Positions 45,095 through 55,849 of a DNA stretch of 64,000 bases are shown piece by piece. The translations under genes and the position numbers were made by a program. Position 1 is the stretch's first letter, and each line of letters opens with the position of its first letter. This DNA comes from Rana temporaria (lineage: Eukaryota > Chordata > Amphibia > Anura > Ranidae): positions 588,619,832-588,683,831 of the forward strand of contig NC_053489.1 in NCBI RefSeq assembly GCF_905171775.1, written 5' to 3'. The notes under the pieces are model-generated. The model was given only the letters and a program-made list of their open reading frames with translations. It did no database searches and was not told where the DNA came from.

Positions 45095-46260
45095 AATGTT
45101 TTCTTATTTTAATGTAGTATAGACATACAATAGTACAGACAACATAACAATTGTCTTCCAGTCAGAGGCATTGAGCCCACACAGGGGCACAAATGCAGAA
45201 GAGCCATTAGGTGCAATATATATTAGCCCGAGGACTGTAGTACCAACCAAAACAAACAACTCAAGAACCAGTGTTTCAACCACCCTAGTCATAGAAATCA
45301 CTGGATTCTGGGAGATTTTAGTGTATTCATTAAGCCAACAAGAGGGAACCATAGGGAACACATGTTGCTTTTAACTATCCACAGCCATGGTAGGTTCCGC
45401 TAGCCATTTTGCCCAGACCCTATCCTACTTCCTGGGGCAACCCTTATGAGCATATGTATCTTTGTAGTAGGGGAGGGCTTTATTAACCAGCCGCTTCCAG
45501 AAGGGTAGACTAAGAGGGGTCCACTTTTTCCAGCATACCGGAATGGCTTTCCTAGCATAAAAAAAGGAGGCCAATCAAGGTTCTGTCCATCACTCTAGGA
45601 GCCAGATCCTCCACCAGGCCTAGTAGGCACACCGTAGGGGAAGGGAAATCAGAATATTGGTTACTGATTGAATAACAGAGAGTACTTGTGTCCAGTATAC
45701 TGCAATTGCAGGACAGGACCAAAATGTGTAAAAATCATATATAGAAAAGCCCTATGTACTAGCTTAAACTGAATGAGACAATCTCGTATAAAGACCAAAA
45801 TTTGTAATGGATAATCCCACATGTCCTCCCAGTCCTCAGAGTCCAGTTCAGGGGCATCAACAGACCACCACTGGTGGAGCACCAAAAGGTCAGAAGATGA
45901 TACCCAAGAAAGTGCGCATATAGGCTAGAGGTGGGTTTCTCTAAACATTTATAGCATAGGATCCTTTCTTGATCTGAGGACACCAACTGAGATTCCCCAG
46001 AGGGGAAAGCATGAGACAACTAAACTAAAAAGGTGTGTGAGGGGGACACTGCGAGTAAATACAAAATAGACAAATGGGTGAATGGACTGTTCTGTAGTGA
46101 CATTTTCCACAAACTTGATGTTAAATTTGGTCCAAGCCACAGGCTTTGAAGACTTTAAAAAAATAGGGTAGAGTGGGATTATTCCACAGGGGAGCATTTG
46201 GGGAGACTGCGGTGTGTGAATATTGCTCACAGGGAGATGTGCATTGAGGGTGTTGACTCA
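45095..46260 (-). mobile_element. L1/Tx1-like LINE relic, minus strand
   Basis: Minus-strand fragments in several frames include RDCLIQFKLVHRAFLYMIF, which resembles the R-x-x-I-Q-F-K-x-(L/V)-H-R-x-Y-x-T-P region before the C-terminal knuckle of L1/Tx1 ORF2, and upstream hydrophobic pieces. Frameshifts and stops are many. It is older than the copies at 1 and 20006. Confidence 0.5.
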
Positions 46261-47077
46261 TTTGGAGCTCTGGGGCCACGGAATGGTAGACACTTAATAG
46301 CCTCCACTGAGTGCACCACTGCTGTTTCTAGGATCGTAGCCTTGTTAGAAAGGTCCGGATTGAACAACCAGGAGGCAGTAACCAACTGTGGTTATATAAT
46401 ATTTGTAGCAGTCTGGCAGTGCCAGAACTCCTAAGGCGATGATGAAATTTGAATACAAAGGATCTGTGTTAGAAATGTATTTTAGCACTAAATGGATTGC
46501 TTTTACTTTTGTCTGTAGTATTTCTATAAACAATGACCTACAGATGACTATAACATTTGCCAAAGGGCTGGAAGGCATCCATTACTGTTTTCTTTTCCTT
46601 AAAGTGCAGAACCTATTCTTAAATATAGCCAATATCTCATGAAGACAAGGACTAAAAGTTCACTTCACGCAAACATCAGTAAAAGCTGGGGTTTGGTGGT
46701 CTGATTTTTTTTTTTTTTTTAATATCTGCAGGGTACTCCAGCACCAAGATCTTACTGCCACACATTCCAAGAAGTAAAGCGGAACCCCCAAGAAGAACCT
46801 GGGTATGAAGACCCCTTTAAAAAGTGTTCTCAAGATCTGAAATTCCTGGAAGATATAAAGAACGGCTACATGGTGTAACTCTCCAACAGCTAACAAAAAC
46901 TAACTTTTTTGGGGTACAATGACCCACTTTGATTCTTTCCTGACAGTGGCAGTAGGGCATACAGTATATGGTTCTGCCAATAATTCACCTGGGAAGTCAG
47001 TAAATGCCACACAACTTTACAAGCCTTGTTCAAAATCAATATCATTGTTTGCTATTATTCAGAAGTTTATAGTAACC
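46261..47077. other. Intron sequence, nothing recognised
   Basis: No exon with domain similarity or splice boundaries in the correct phase, and no terminal repeat pair. Confidence 0.4.
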
Positions 47078-48253
47078 TTAACTACTTGCCGACCGCCCAC
47101 CGTCGTTATACGTCCTCACTTTAGAGATGAATATCTCGGTAACGGCAGCAGCTGCTGCCACAATCGAGATATTCATCTCTTCTGTGGGCGGCCGTGTTAA
47201 CGATAATGGCGGTCTCCGCGAGATCGCCGTTATCGGTGGCGGGAGAGGGGCCCCCCCCCCTCCCGCCGCTCTCCCGCGCCCTCCGCCGCTTACCGTAGCC
47301 GTCGGTAGCGGCGGAGGAGATCGCGACCATCCGGCTGGTGAGCGGGGACGAGACTGAAGGAAAAATCTCCTTCGCCCGTCCCCATAGCTCCGCTGGGCGG
47401 AAGTGACGTCAAAACGTCAGTCCCGCCCAGCGTCTTAAAGAAACTTTTTTTTTTTTGTCATTTGCAAATTTTTTTTTTTTTTTTTTGCATTTAAGCCCAA
47501 ATATGAGATCTGAGGTCTTTTTGACCCCAGATCTCATATTTAAGAGGACCTGTCATGCTTTTTTCTATTACAAGGGATGTTTACATCCCTTGTAATAGGA
47601 ATAAAAGTGATAATTTTTTTTTTTTCAGTGTTAAAAATTCTAAAATAAATAAAAATAAATGCGAAAAGCAAAAAAAAAAATTTTTTAAAGCGCCCCGTCC
47701 CGACGAGCTCGCGCGTAGAAGCGAACGTATACGCGAGTAGCGCCGACATATGAAAACGGTATTCAAACCACACAAGTGAGGTATCGCCGCGATCGTTAGA
47801 GCGAGAGCATTAATTTTAGCCTTAGGCCTACTCTGTAACTCAAAAAATGCAACCTGTAGAATTTTTTAAACGTCGCCTATCAAGATTTTTAAGGGTAAAA
47901 GTTTGACGCCATGCCACGAGCGGGCGCAATTTTTAAGCGTGACATGTTGGGTATCATTTTACTCGGCGTAACATTATCTTTCACAATATATAAAAAAATT
48001 GGGCCAAATTTATTGTTGTCTTATTTTTTCATTTAAAAAAGTGCATTTTTTCCAAAAAAAGTGCGCTTGTAAGACCGCTGCGCAAATACGGTGTGACAAA
48101 AAGTATTGCAATGACTTCCATTTTATTCTCTAGGGTGTTAGAAAAAAAATATATATAATGTTTGGGGGTTTTAAGTAATTTTCTAGCAAAAAAAAATGGT
48201 TTTGTCTCGTAAACACCGACTCTGAAAAACAGGCCCGGGGCTAAAGTGGTTAA
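47078..48253 (+). mobile_element. TTAA-flanked element with hairpins and the recurrent module
   Basis: TTAACTACTTGCCGACCGCC starts and CTAAAGTGGTTAA ends it. Strong hairpins lie at 47122-47180 (AGAGATGAATATCTCG with its inverse), 47498-47541 (AAATATGAGATCTG with its inverse) and 47563-47603 (CTATTACAAGGGATGT with its inverse). The right part (47690-48200) is the module shared with 30007, 50945 and, inverted, 9061. No open frame has domain similarity. Confidence 0.78.
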
Positions 48254-48795
48254 TTGCTCAAGATTCCCCAGGTTAAAGATTTTTATAGGATCAATTTCAA
48301 AGTCAGTTAAAGAAAACATGATCAACCACCTTGCGAATGAAATATGAATTTTTCACAACATATTCATCAAAATGGCTCACACACTCTATGCAATGTTGCA
48401 ATTTTATGAATTACAGAACAGGTCTACTCTAGGAGGATAATCAGTGATATATTCAAGTTCACACGTTAATTTGAACGTGCAAATCAAGGACTGACTTGTT
48501 CTTACAGGAGTAATTGCTACTAGAAAAACAAAACTAAAGTTTAGCTCAGTTCTGTTTACTTCAATAATAATTGATTTGAAGTGAACATACATGTTTTGAA
48601 GAGTATGGGGCAGATCTTTCATCAATCTTGTCCTCAGGATTTGCCCACCCTCAAAACCACCACAATGTTAGTTTGGAGGCCATCCTATAAACTACAAGTT
48701 GAAGTTACTTGTTAATAATACAAACACTTAAGAGGGAAGACATACACACCCAATGGGCATTTGATCATGGCATCAATCATTAAATTGGAGCATAT
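48254..48795. other. Intron sequence, nothing recognised
   Basis: Ordinary-looking sequence. I found no repeat ends or exon signals. Confidence 0.4.
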
Positions 48796-49880
48796 TTAAC
48801 CACTTGCCGCCCGCCAATGACAGATTGACGGCGGCAAAGTGGTTGCTTAATCCTGACTGGACGTCATATGACGTCCTCAGGATATTGAGCCGCTGCGCGC
48901 CCCCGGGGGCGCGCATAGCGGCGATCGTTGTTGCGGGGTGTCAGTCTGACACCCCGAAACACCGATCTAGGTAAAGTGTCTCTCACGGAGACACTTTAAC
49001 ACGTGATCAGCCGTGTCCAATCACGATGTAAACAGGAAGAGCCGTTGATGGCTCTTCCTCACTCGCGTCTGACAGACGCGAGTAGAGGAGAGCCGATCGG
49101 AAGGTCTCCTGACGGGGGGGTTCGCGCTGATTGTTTATCAGCGCAGCCCCCCCTCGGATCGCAACACTGGACCACGAGGGAATTAAAAAAAAAAAAAAAA
49201 TGGGCAAAAAATAACAAATTGTCAAAAAAATATAAATAAAAAAAAGACAGTAAAAAAAAAATGCCAATCAGTGCCCAAATGGGCACTGATTGGCAACATG
49301 GATCCATCAGTGCCACCCCACAGTGTCCATCAGTGCCACCCCACAGTGTCCATCAGTGCCACCCCACAGTGTCCATCAGTGCCACCCCACAGTGCCAATC
49401 CATGCCCAGTGCCAATCCATGCTAAGTACCCATCAGTGCCACCTATGAGTGCCCAGTGCCGCCCATGAGTGTCCATCAGTGCCGCATACCAGTGCCACCT
49501 CATCGGTGCCCATCAGTACTACCTTATCGGTGCCCATCAGTGCCACCTCATCGGTGCCCATCAGTGCCGCCATATCAGTGCCCGTAATTGAAAGAGAAAA
49601 CTTACTTATTTACAAAAAAATGAACAGAAAAAAATAAAAACTTTATTTTTTTTTAAAAAAATTCAGTCTTTTTTTAGTTGTTGCGCAAAAAAAAAAAAAT
49701 CGCAGAGGTGATCAAATACCACCAAAAGAAAGCTCTATTTGTGGGGAAAAAAGGACGCCAATTTTGTTTGGGTACAGTGTAGCATGACCGCGCAATTGTC
49801 ATTCAAAGTGCGACATGGCTGAAAGCTGAAAATTGGCTTGGGCGGGAAGGTGCGTAAGTGCCCTGTATGGAAGTGGTTAA
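48796..49880 (+). mobile_element. TTAA-flanked element (CCACTT family) with CATCAGTGCC tandem repeats
   Basis: TTAACCACTTGCCGCCCGCC starts and CCCTGTATGGAAGTGGTTAA ends it. Hairpins lie at 48860-48890, 48935-48957 (GGGTGTCAGTCTGACACCC) and 49037-49086. The tandem array at 49308-49580 and the right part with ACCACCAAAAGAAAGCTCTA match the element at 13047-13921, which is inverted or rearranged in its left half. Confidence 0.8.
49308..49580 (+). repeat. Tandem repeats of 23-24 bases
   Basis: The first four units are 23 bases (CCATCAGTGCCACCCCACAG plus TGT). Later units are 24 bases (CCCATCAGTGCCACCTCATC plus GGTG), with variants. They are degenerate relatives of one another, and the array belongs to the surrounding transposon. 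Confidence 0.9.
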
Positions 49881-50884
49881 GCTGTGTATGGCTGCCGTTC
49901 GTGAGAAAAACTTAGAAGTGATTGCTGAAAATAAAGAGAAAGTGGAGATTCCACATATTTGAAATGATACACAGAATCAGACTGGTTTGAGGAACATCTT
50001 TACATTTGTCCACATTTCAAATCCCTTATAGCAGTGTGGCTGCTTTAGACATAGTTATGTTGATTTATACAATTCAGAATATAAAATATGCAGACTTGAT
50101 TAGCAAACTATAAAGAACCTTACTGATACACAAAAGTGATCATGAACCACTTCAGGTATGTTACCCGTAACTGGATTTCTTGGATGTTTAGCAGGAATGT
50201 ACACTGTATGTCTGCTGTAAAGTTAGCTACTAGATGAAGAACCTGCAAATGTGTATTTGAAATATTGTCCAGAAAATAAAGCAGAGAAATTAAGAGAAAA
50301 AAAAAAAAGCAAGCTGAAAGTTGACAGCAGGAAAACTGCAATAATCAAAAGAATTTAAACAGAACTAAATATACATACAATGGTACCGTTTTAAACTTTC
50401 AGGGGATTTCCATGTTAAACAACCAGCCATGTAATCCAGATAGCATTTTCTGGACAGCACAGTCAGCAGGGCCAATGCAAAAGGACTCCGTCACCCTCAG
50501 TTTAGGGACTGGGAGAATCAGCACAGTGATGATAAAATGATAAATCTTCTAGTCCGAATGTTGCTCTGCAGAGGAGTCTGATATCAAGACACAGACTTGG
50601 GTACTTAAAATAGCTCCATTTACAAATACATTTAAAACTAAAGGAAGTCCTATTGGTTAAAGTTCTGCATTTGAGTTCCTTGGTCTGTATACCCTTGGTG
50701 GTCATTACGATAGGGTTTCACTCTCCCTGTAAGATTTTTTTATTTCATATTATATAGAATGGAAATAATAGTGTACAAGCATGCTGAGAAGGGCTTAAGT
50801 ACCCAAAACTCCTAGACAGACAGGAACAGAGTGGAGAATAATTTCAGGGAGATTTTGCGGTTGAAGTATTCAAGACATTTAGGA
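49881..50884. other. Intron sequence, nothing recognised
   Basis: No exon fits the required phase between the exons at 52201 and 37912, which already join exactly. No repeat termini found. Confidence 0.45.
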
Positions 50885-51666
50885 CAGGGTTTGACAAATT
50901 TGCTTGGAATCTAGGAGCCAGCTAAAAAAGTTAGGAGCCAGAAAACGCCCCCCGTCCCGACGAGCTTGCGCGCAGAAGCGAACACATACGTGAGCAGCGC
51001 CTGCATATGTAAACGGTGTTCAAACCACACATGTGAGGTATCGCCGCGATTGGTAGAGCGAGAGCAATAATTCTAGCCCTAGACCTCCTCTGTAACTCAA
51101 AACATGCAACCTGTAGATTTGTTTAAACGTCGCCTATGAAGATTTTAAAGGGTAAAAGTTTGTCGGCATTCCACGAGCGGACGCAATTTTGAAGCGCGAC
51201 ATGTTGGGTATGAATTTACTCGGCGTAACATTATCTTTCATAATATTAAAAAAAATGTGGATAACTTTACTGTTGCCTTATTTTTTTATTAAAAAAAGTG
51301 TAATTTTTTCCCAAAAAAAGTGCGCTTGTAAGACCGCTGCGCAAATATGGCGTGACAGAAAGTATTGCAACGATCGCCATTTTATTTTCTAGGGTGTTAG
51401 GATAAAAAATATATATAATGTTTGGGGGTTCTAATTAGAGGGAAGAAGATGGCAGTGAAAATAGTGAAAAATGACATTAGAATTGCTGTTTAACTTGTAA
51501 TGCTTAACTTGTAATACCAACGGCCACCACCAGATGGCGCCAGCTCACATCTAGTGGTAATAACTTGTAATACCAACGACTCACCACCAGATGGCGCCAG
51601 CTCACAAGCCAAGTCGCCAGGACAATATTTCTAGTCGCCATGGCGACCGGGATTTGTCGAGCCCTG
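50885..51666 (+). mobile_element. hAT element with perfect 8-base target duplication
   Basis: The left end CAGGGTTTGACAAATTTGC and the right end GATTTGTCGAGCCCTG are inverted terminal repeats. ATTTAGGA precedes (50877-50884) and follows (51667-51674) the element without mismatch, which is diagnostic for hAT. The interior holds the module with CACATGTGAGGTATCGCCGC and TGTTGGGTATGAATTTACTC (50945-51430), and two tandem copies of CACCAGATGGCGCCAGCTCA (near 51527 and 51583). No transposase is encoded. Confidence 0.88.
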
Positions 51667-51802
51667 ATTTAGGAGGCTAGGAACTGACAGTCCATAAAGT
51701 TATACCTATATCACTTTTTGATAGAATAACCCTCTAATTTTCTCAAATGAGTATATGGCTGCATAAGCTTGTGTTCATAGATTTATCTCGAGTTCAGCTT
51801 TT

Positions 51803-52145
51803 AGACCCCTTTCACACTGAAGGTGCTTTTCAGACATTTTAGCTCTAAAAATAGTGCCTGTAAAGTGCCTCTCCAGCCTCCCCAGTGCTTCCACACTGGG
51901 GCTTTGCGCTTGCAGAAAATGCGCTTGCAAAAAGAAAAAAAGTCCTGCAAGCAGCATTTTTGGGGCCATGTGTATACACCCCTCCTAAACTGCCCCTCCC
52001 ATTGAAATGAATGGGCAGCGCTGCCGAAGCATGGCTAAAGTGCCTGCAAAGCACTTCGGCAGCAGCGTTTTTAACCCCCTGTTAACCTCATCTTTGGGGT
52101 TAAAAGCGCCGCTAAAATACGGCGGTCTGAGTGTGAAAGTAGCCC
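51803..52145. mobile_element. MITE with CTTTCACACTGA ends
   Basis: The left end GACCCCTTTCACACTGAAGG is the inverse, with differences, of the right end TCTGAGTGTGAAAGTAGCCC. The interior shows further inverse pairs (GTGCTTCCACACTGGGG; GCTGCCGAAGC/GCTTCGGCAGC). Non-coding. Confidence 0.7.
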
Positions 52146-52200
52146 AAGAGAAAGGTATTCATAGCACATTAGGAGAATAATTGATAATTAGCAGTCGTAC

Positions 52201-52277
52201 CTTTCAAGTTCTTTAGGTTTATATTTCCACCACGTTTCTGGTTCACGAAATGTTACTTTATATTTGTGTTTCATGGC
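52201..52277 (-). CDS. N4BP2: N4BP2 exon (kinase domain, FREPETWWKYKPKELER)
   Basis: Acceptor TTTGTTTAATAG, donor GTACGA. It starts in phase 0 after the VSM end of the exon at 53664 and encodes AMKHKYKVTFREPETWWKYK and PKELE, then two bases of the next arginine codon. The K-Y-K-V-x-F-(R/H)-E-P-(D/E)-T-x-W-x-(F/Y) segment is a hallmark of the N4BP2-type P-loop kinase, located after the DNTN motif. No lesions. Confidence 0.95.
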
Positions 52278-52470
52278 CTATTAAACAAAAAATTTAAAAT
52301 TAATTTATAAACAGAAATGAGCAAATACAATTAGTTTTATAAATATTGTATGCATTATAAGCATGACAGCTTTCAGTACATAAAAGAGCTGCAATCAGTA
52401 ACCTTTGGAATTTTTCAAAAATAAAATAAAATATTCAGTGCATTTAGCATGCACTATGTCTAAATACCAC

Positions 52471-53123
52471 GGCCCGGATTCACAAAGCACTTGCGCCGAC
52501 GTATCTCCAGACACGCTGCGTAAGTGCAAATATGCGCCGTCGTATCTGTGCACCCTGCCCACAAAACTAAGATACGCCTAAAAACAGGCTACATCCGACC
52601 GACGTAACTTGCCTACGCCGGCGTAGAGTGGGCGCATATTTACGCTGGATGCATTTGGCGCTCCCATTGATTTTCTATTCAAATATGCAAATGAGGGAGA
52701 TACGCCGAGGTGTAACTCAGCAGCAGACATGGAAAGGTCTGCACCAGGGAACTCAGGCCCACGTATTTTACGTTGGACATGAATATGACTAGGCATAGGT
52801 TACGTTTACGCCATAGGCAGTGATCCGGTGTATCTTAGGCAGTTGTTCCGACGTGATTGTGAGCATGCGCACTGGGATGCGCCCACAGGACGGCGCATGC
52901 GCAGTTCGTTATACGTATCTGTCTGGCGCTCGGCCCTTCATTTGCATGGGGTCACGCCTCATTTGCATGGCTCACGCCTACTTCCACTTACGCCGACTTA
53001 CGCCTTGGAAACCCAGCGCAGTTTTGGAAGGAAGTGCTTTGTGAATTCAATGCTTGCCTCCATGCGCTGCGTCGGCGTAGCGTAGGCGGCAAAAATGTGC
53101 GCCAATGTCTGTGAATCCGGGCC
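52471..53123. mobile_element. MITE with GGCCCGGATTCACA ends
   Basis: The termini GGCCCGGATTCACAAAGC and the inverse TGTGAATCCGGGCC match over 14 bases. Sub-terminal GCACTTGCGCCGACGTA and GCGTCGGCGTAGCGTA-like segments pair, and much of 52570-53060 is inverse to 39320-39890. It is a member of the same family as 16203-16907 by its end design. ORFs on both strands are products of the palindromic design. Confidence 0.75.
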
Positions 53124-53663
53124 CATGTCTCCTATTTTAGTTATCTATGCTGTTACCTTCCCGCCTCTTGGCCACATTTGCTAACCAACTCCACGCAATT
53201 TCAGCTTTATTCGGAGCAATGCAAGTATACTCTATCTGCTAAACTATGCAAAAAAAAAAATAGATTAAAGTAAAACGTGATCACATTGCATGTAATTAAA
53301 ATGTAATCAACTTTCTCACACTATTGCCTACTACCTGAAACTGCAGTACCTAAACCATAACGTCAAGAGTCACACCTATGCAAGCTCAGACATAACATTC
53401 TAAAGGGCATGGCCATTAGTATGGAGTTGCCCTTTCTCAGATGTCAAGTCCTGGGGAAAAAAGTGTGGGAACTCCCACCCAAGATCCACTCCCCCCCACC
53501 AAAAAAAAATATATATATGATGATACGCTCATATGCATAATTACTAAACTGCAAACGCTGACAAAATATGAACAAAATAAGGAAAAACAAAATCAGCCAT
53601 ATAACAAAGCGACATGTAAAAATCTTTTTCAGTTATTTCAGTTCAATGTCAAACTGTTCTGAC
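53124..53663. other. Intron sequence, nothing recognised
   Basis: No repeat ends or exon signals other than the downstream flank of the exon at 53664. Confidence 0.4.
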
Positions 53664-53752
53664 CATAGAGACATATGGCTTCATTTCCCATCCTTGTAAG
53701 TTGGTATTGTCTATTATGATCGGTGAGACATTCTTCTCAAAAGCATCTTTAG
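53664..53752 (-). CDS. N4BP2: N4BP2 exon (kinase domain, IIIDNTNLQGWEMKPYV)
   Basis: Acceptor TTTTTGTTTCAG, donor GTCAGA. Two bases complete the alanine codon begun at 59684. The peptide is KDAFEKNVSPIIIDNTNLQG followed by WEMKPYVSM, ending in phase 0. The P-x-I-(I/V)-D-N-T-N-x-x-x-W-E-M-K-P-Y signature is the most characteristic motif of the N4BP2 kinase family. DNTN is probably the second nucleotide/metal-proximal motif of the P-loop fold. The donor is not canonical GTRAG but is GT. Confidence 0.96.
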
Positions 53753-54275
53753 CTGAAACAAAAAAGTGATCTTATAAATGCCTGATTTGTGGTAGGGCAT
53801 GAAACAAAGTCAACAAGCAAAACTGAAAAACTCAACAATATAACAAAGTAAATTATGCCTTTTAAAAATATATAGCAAACAAACCAGCTTGTGCAAAATG
53901 ATCACCCTTCAGCTTACCTGACATTAAGAGTATTCCATTTCAAAATAACTGCTACACAAGAAATTCTATAATTAAGCTTCCAGTTGCTTTCAACACCCAC
54001 CAATTTTACAAAGTCTTGTGTGCATTTTAACCTCCCCACCCCAACCAAGTGATAGCATTCAGGCCTAGAGATTGGCCTCACTTGCACCAAGCATTGTGCT
54101 GTGGGGAGGCACAAGGAGTGCCACGCAGGCATCTTCTCCTTTAACCCAACTTCCTTTAAGGCAAGCATAGGGATGGTACCCAAATTAATCTGGAACTGCC
54201 TGCAGCAAAGCACTTTTATCTCACATCTCTTTTTAATAAAGATTTGAACCTGCTGCGCATAAAAGAAAAATATAG

Positions 54276-54313
<38 letters not shown>

Positions 54314-54725
54314 ACACACACTTATGTGGTTTAGCCAATAATTTTCTGCATAACAGATCATTGTGACCTGTGTGTAACTGGGGCAGTGGGAGGGACATGT
54401 CCTTTGCCTACATACTGTGTGCTAAAAGGTGTCCCTATTTATAATTTAAGAAAGCTGGGAGGTATGATTATTGTGTCATTGCAAATGTTAAAAACCTGTG
54501 AAAGATTGTGCAAAAATATTTCTGCAGTTAATTCATTCAGAATTCACAACTCTAGCCAAAAAAAAATAGAAAAAGATGCCGTCATAATAACTGGCTGTAC
54601 TCACTAAACAAGCCTGCTCCCATGATATATTAAATTCACCCACTCAAAGCATGTTCTGTAGACAGGCACTATGCTATGATTCAGCAGGAGGGGATACGTG
54701 TTCATCTGTGGGTATGCTTAGAGTT
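53753..54725. other. Intron sequence with poly-A/AC run
   Basis: A long A run with an (AC)n tail lies at 54279-54321, and apparent F-rich frames there are artefacts. Nothing else recognised. Confidence 0.4.
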
Positions 54726-55160
54726 AAGCCCCGTACACACAATCGGATATTCCAACAACAATTGTGTGATGGATGTGTTTTGTCGGATAACCCGACCGTC
54801 TGCATGCTCCATCTGACAATTGTTGTCGGAATTTCCGACAACAAATGTTGGATAGCCATGCTCTCAAATTGTCCGACAACAAATGTGTTCCGTCGGATTA
54901 TCCGATCGCATGCACACAAGTCCGTCGGACTAAAATCCAAAGTACAAACATGCATGCCCAGAACCAAAGCTAACCATCAGACGACATTAGCAGAAGTTGC
55001 CCAAAGGGTGGCGCTAAAGAACTGAAAAAAAACGTAGTTTCGTGTATGTTGGCTGAAAAAGTTATGCTGTCTGTATGCAGAACAAGTTCACGGCCAACGC
55101 CCTTCTGACAAAAATCCACAGATTTGTCCGATGGAAATCCGATCGTGTGTACGAGGCTTT
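54726..55160. mobile_element. MITE with CGTACACACAATCGGAT ends
   Basis: The left end AAGCCCCGTACACACAATCG and the right end ATCGTGTGTACGAGGCTTT are inverse with few differences. Inner pairs are ATTCCAACAACAATTGTG/ACAATTGTTGTCGGAAT. It is related in style to 5369-5786. Confidence 0.8.
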
Positions 55161-55849
55161 AGAAATGTATATTTTTTCCTAAGCAGTATGAATTTCACAA
55201 CAGTGCATTTCCTGGTAAGAGGGTGCCTAACCACTCCTGTGCCCACAGCCTTTATAATGCCCTATCTATTCTTGGGAGATTTGGAATGAGATTTGGTTTT
55301 GTCAGTAATGTGCTACTCAATGTTCTCTGTACTGGAGACTCTAAAAAGGAGGAAGAAAAACATTGCCACAACAAAGATAGCCACACAAAACAAGGTAGAA
55401 CAAGGTATGGAAAGTCAGCTGCAGGGAGACTACAGGCAATAATAGTGAGAAGTTCTTTGTCTTCTGCCTGCAAAGGGCTTGCTTTGGAACAAAGCTTCAC
55501 GAGTTCAGTTCCTTTTTAATCTTTTTACTAAACATAACCTTTTTCAGTCTCAGTTTAACTTGTCCAGAGTTGTAACACTTTTTTCCAAAAAGAAGAAATC
55601 TGGAAAAAACTATTTACATCAAAATTGTCCCCTTAAAGCGGTAGTAAAGCCTGCTCTGCGAAAAATTTGCATCTGAATCAATGAACATAACCGCACCGGA
55701 CTCCCGCACTGAAACCGCGGCCTCGTATGTGTGAACGCAGTCTTACACTAGTATGAGAATGCAAAGCACTTCTTGCACAAAAAAGTGCCCACTGACACAG
55801 GCCCTAACATTGTTTGGGGTAAACAATGCGATGTGTAAAATGTATCCTA
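55161..55849. other. Intron sequence, nothing clearly recognised
   Basis: A TAAAGCGGTAGTAAAGCC motif at 55636-55653 resembles a TTAA-type element end, but no partner was found. Confidence 0.35.

Noticed and set aside
47540..47775. Short F-rich frames
   Set aside because: A/T runs and hairpins in a TTAA element. No domain or conservation evidence.
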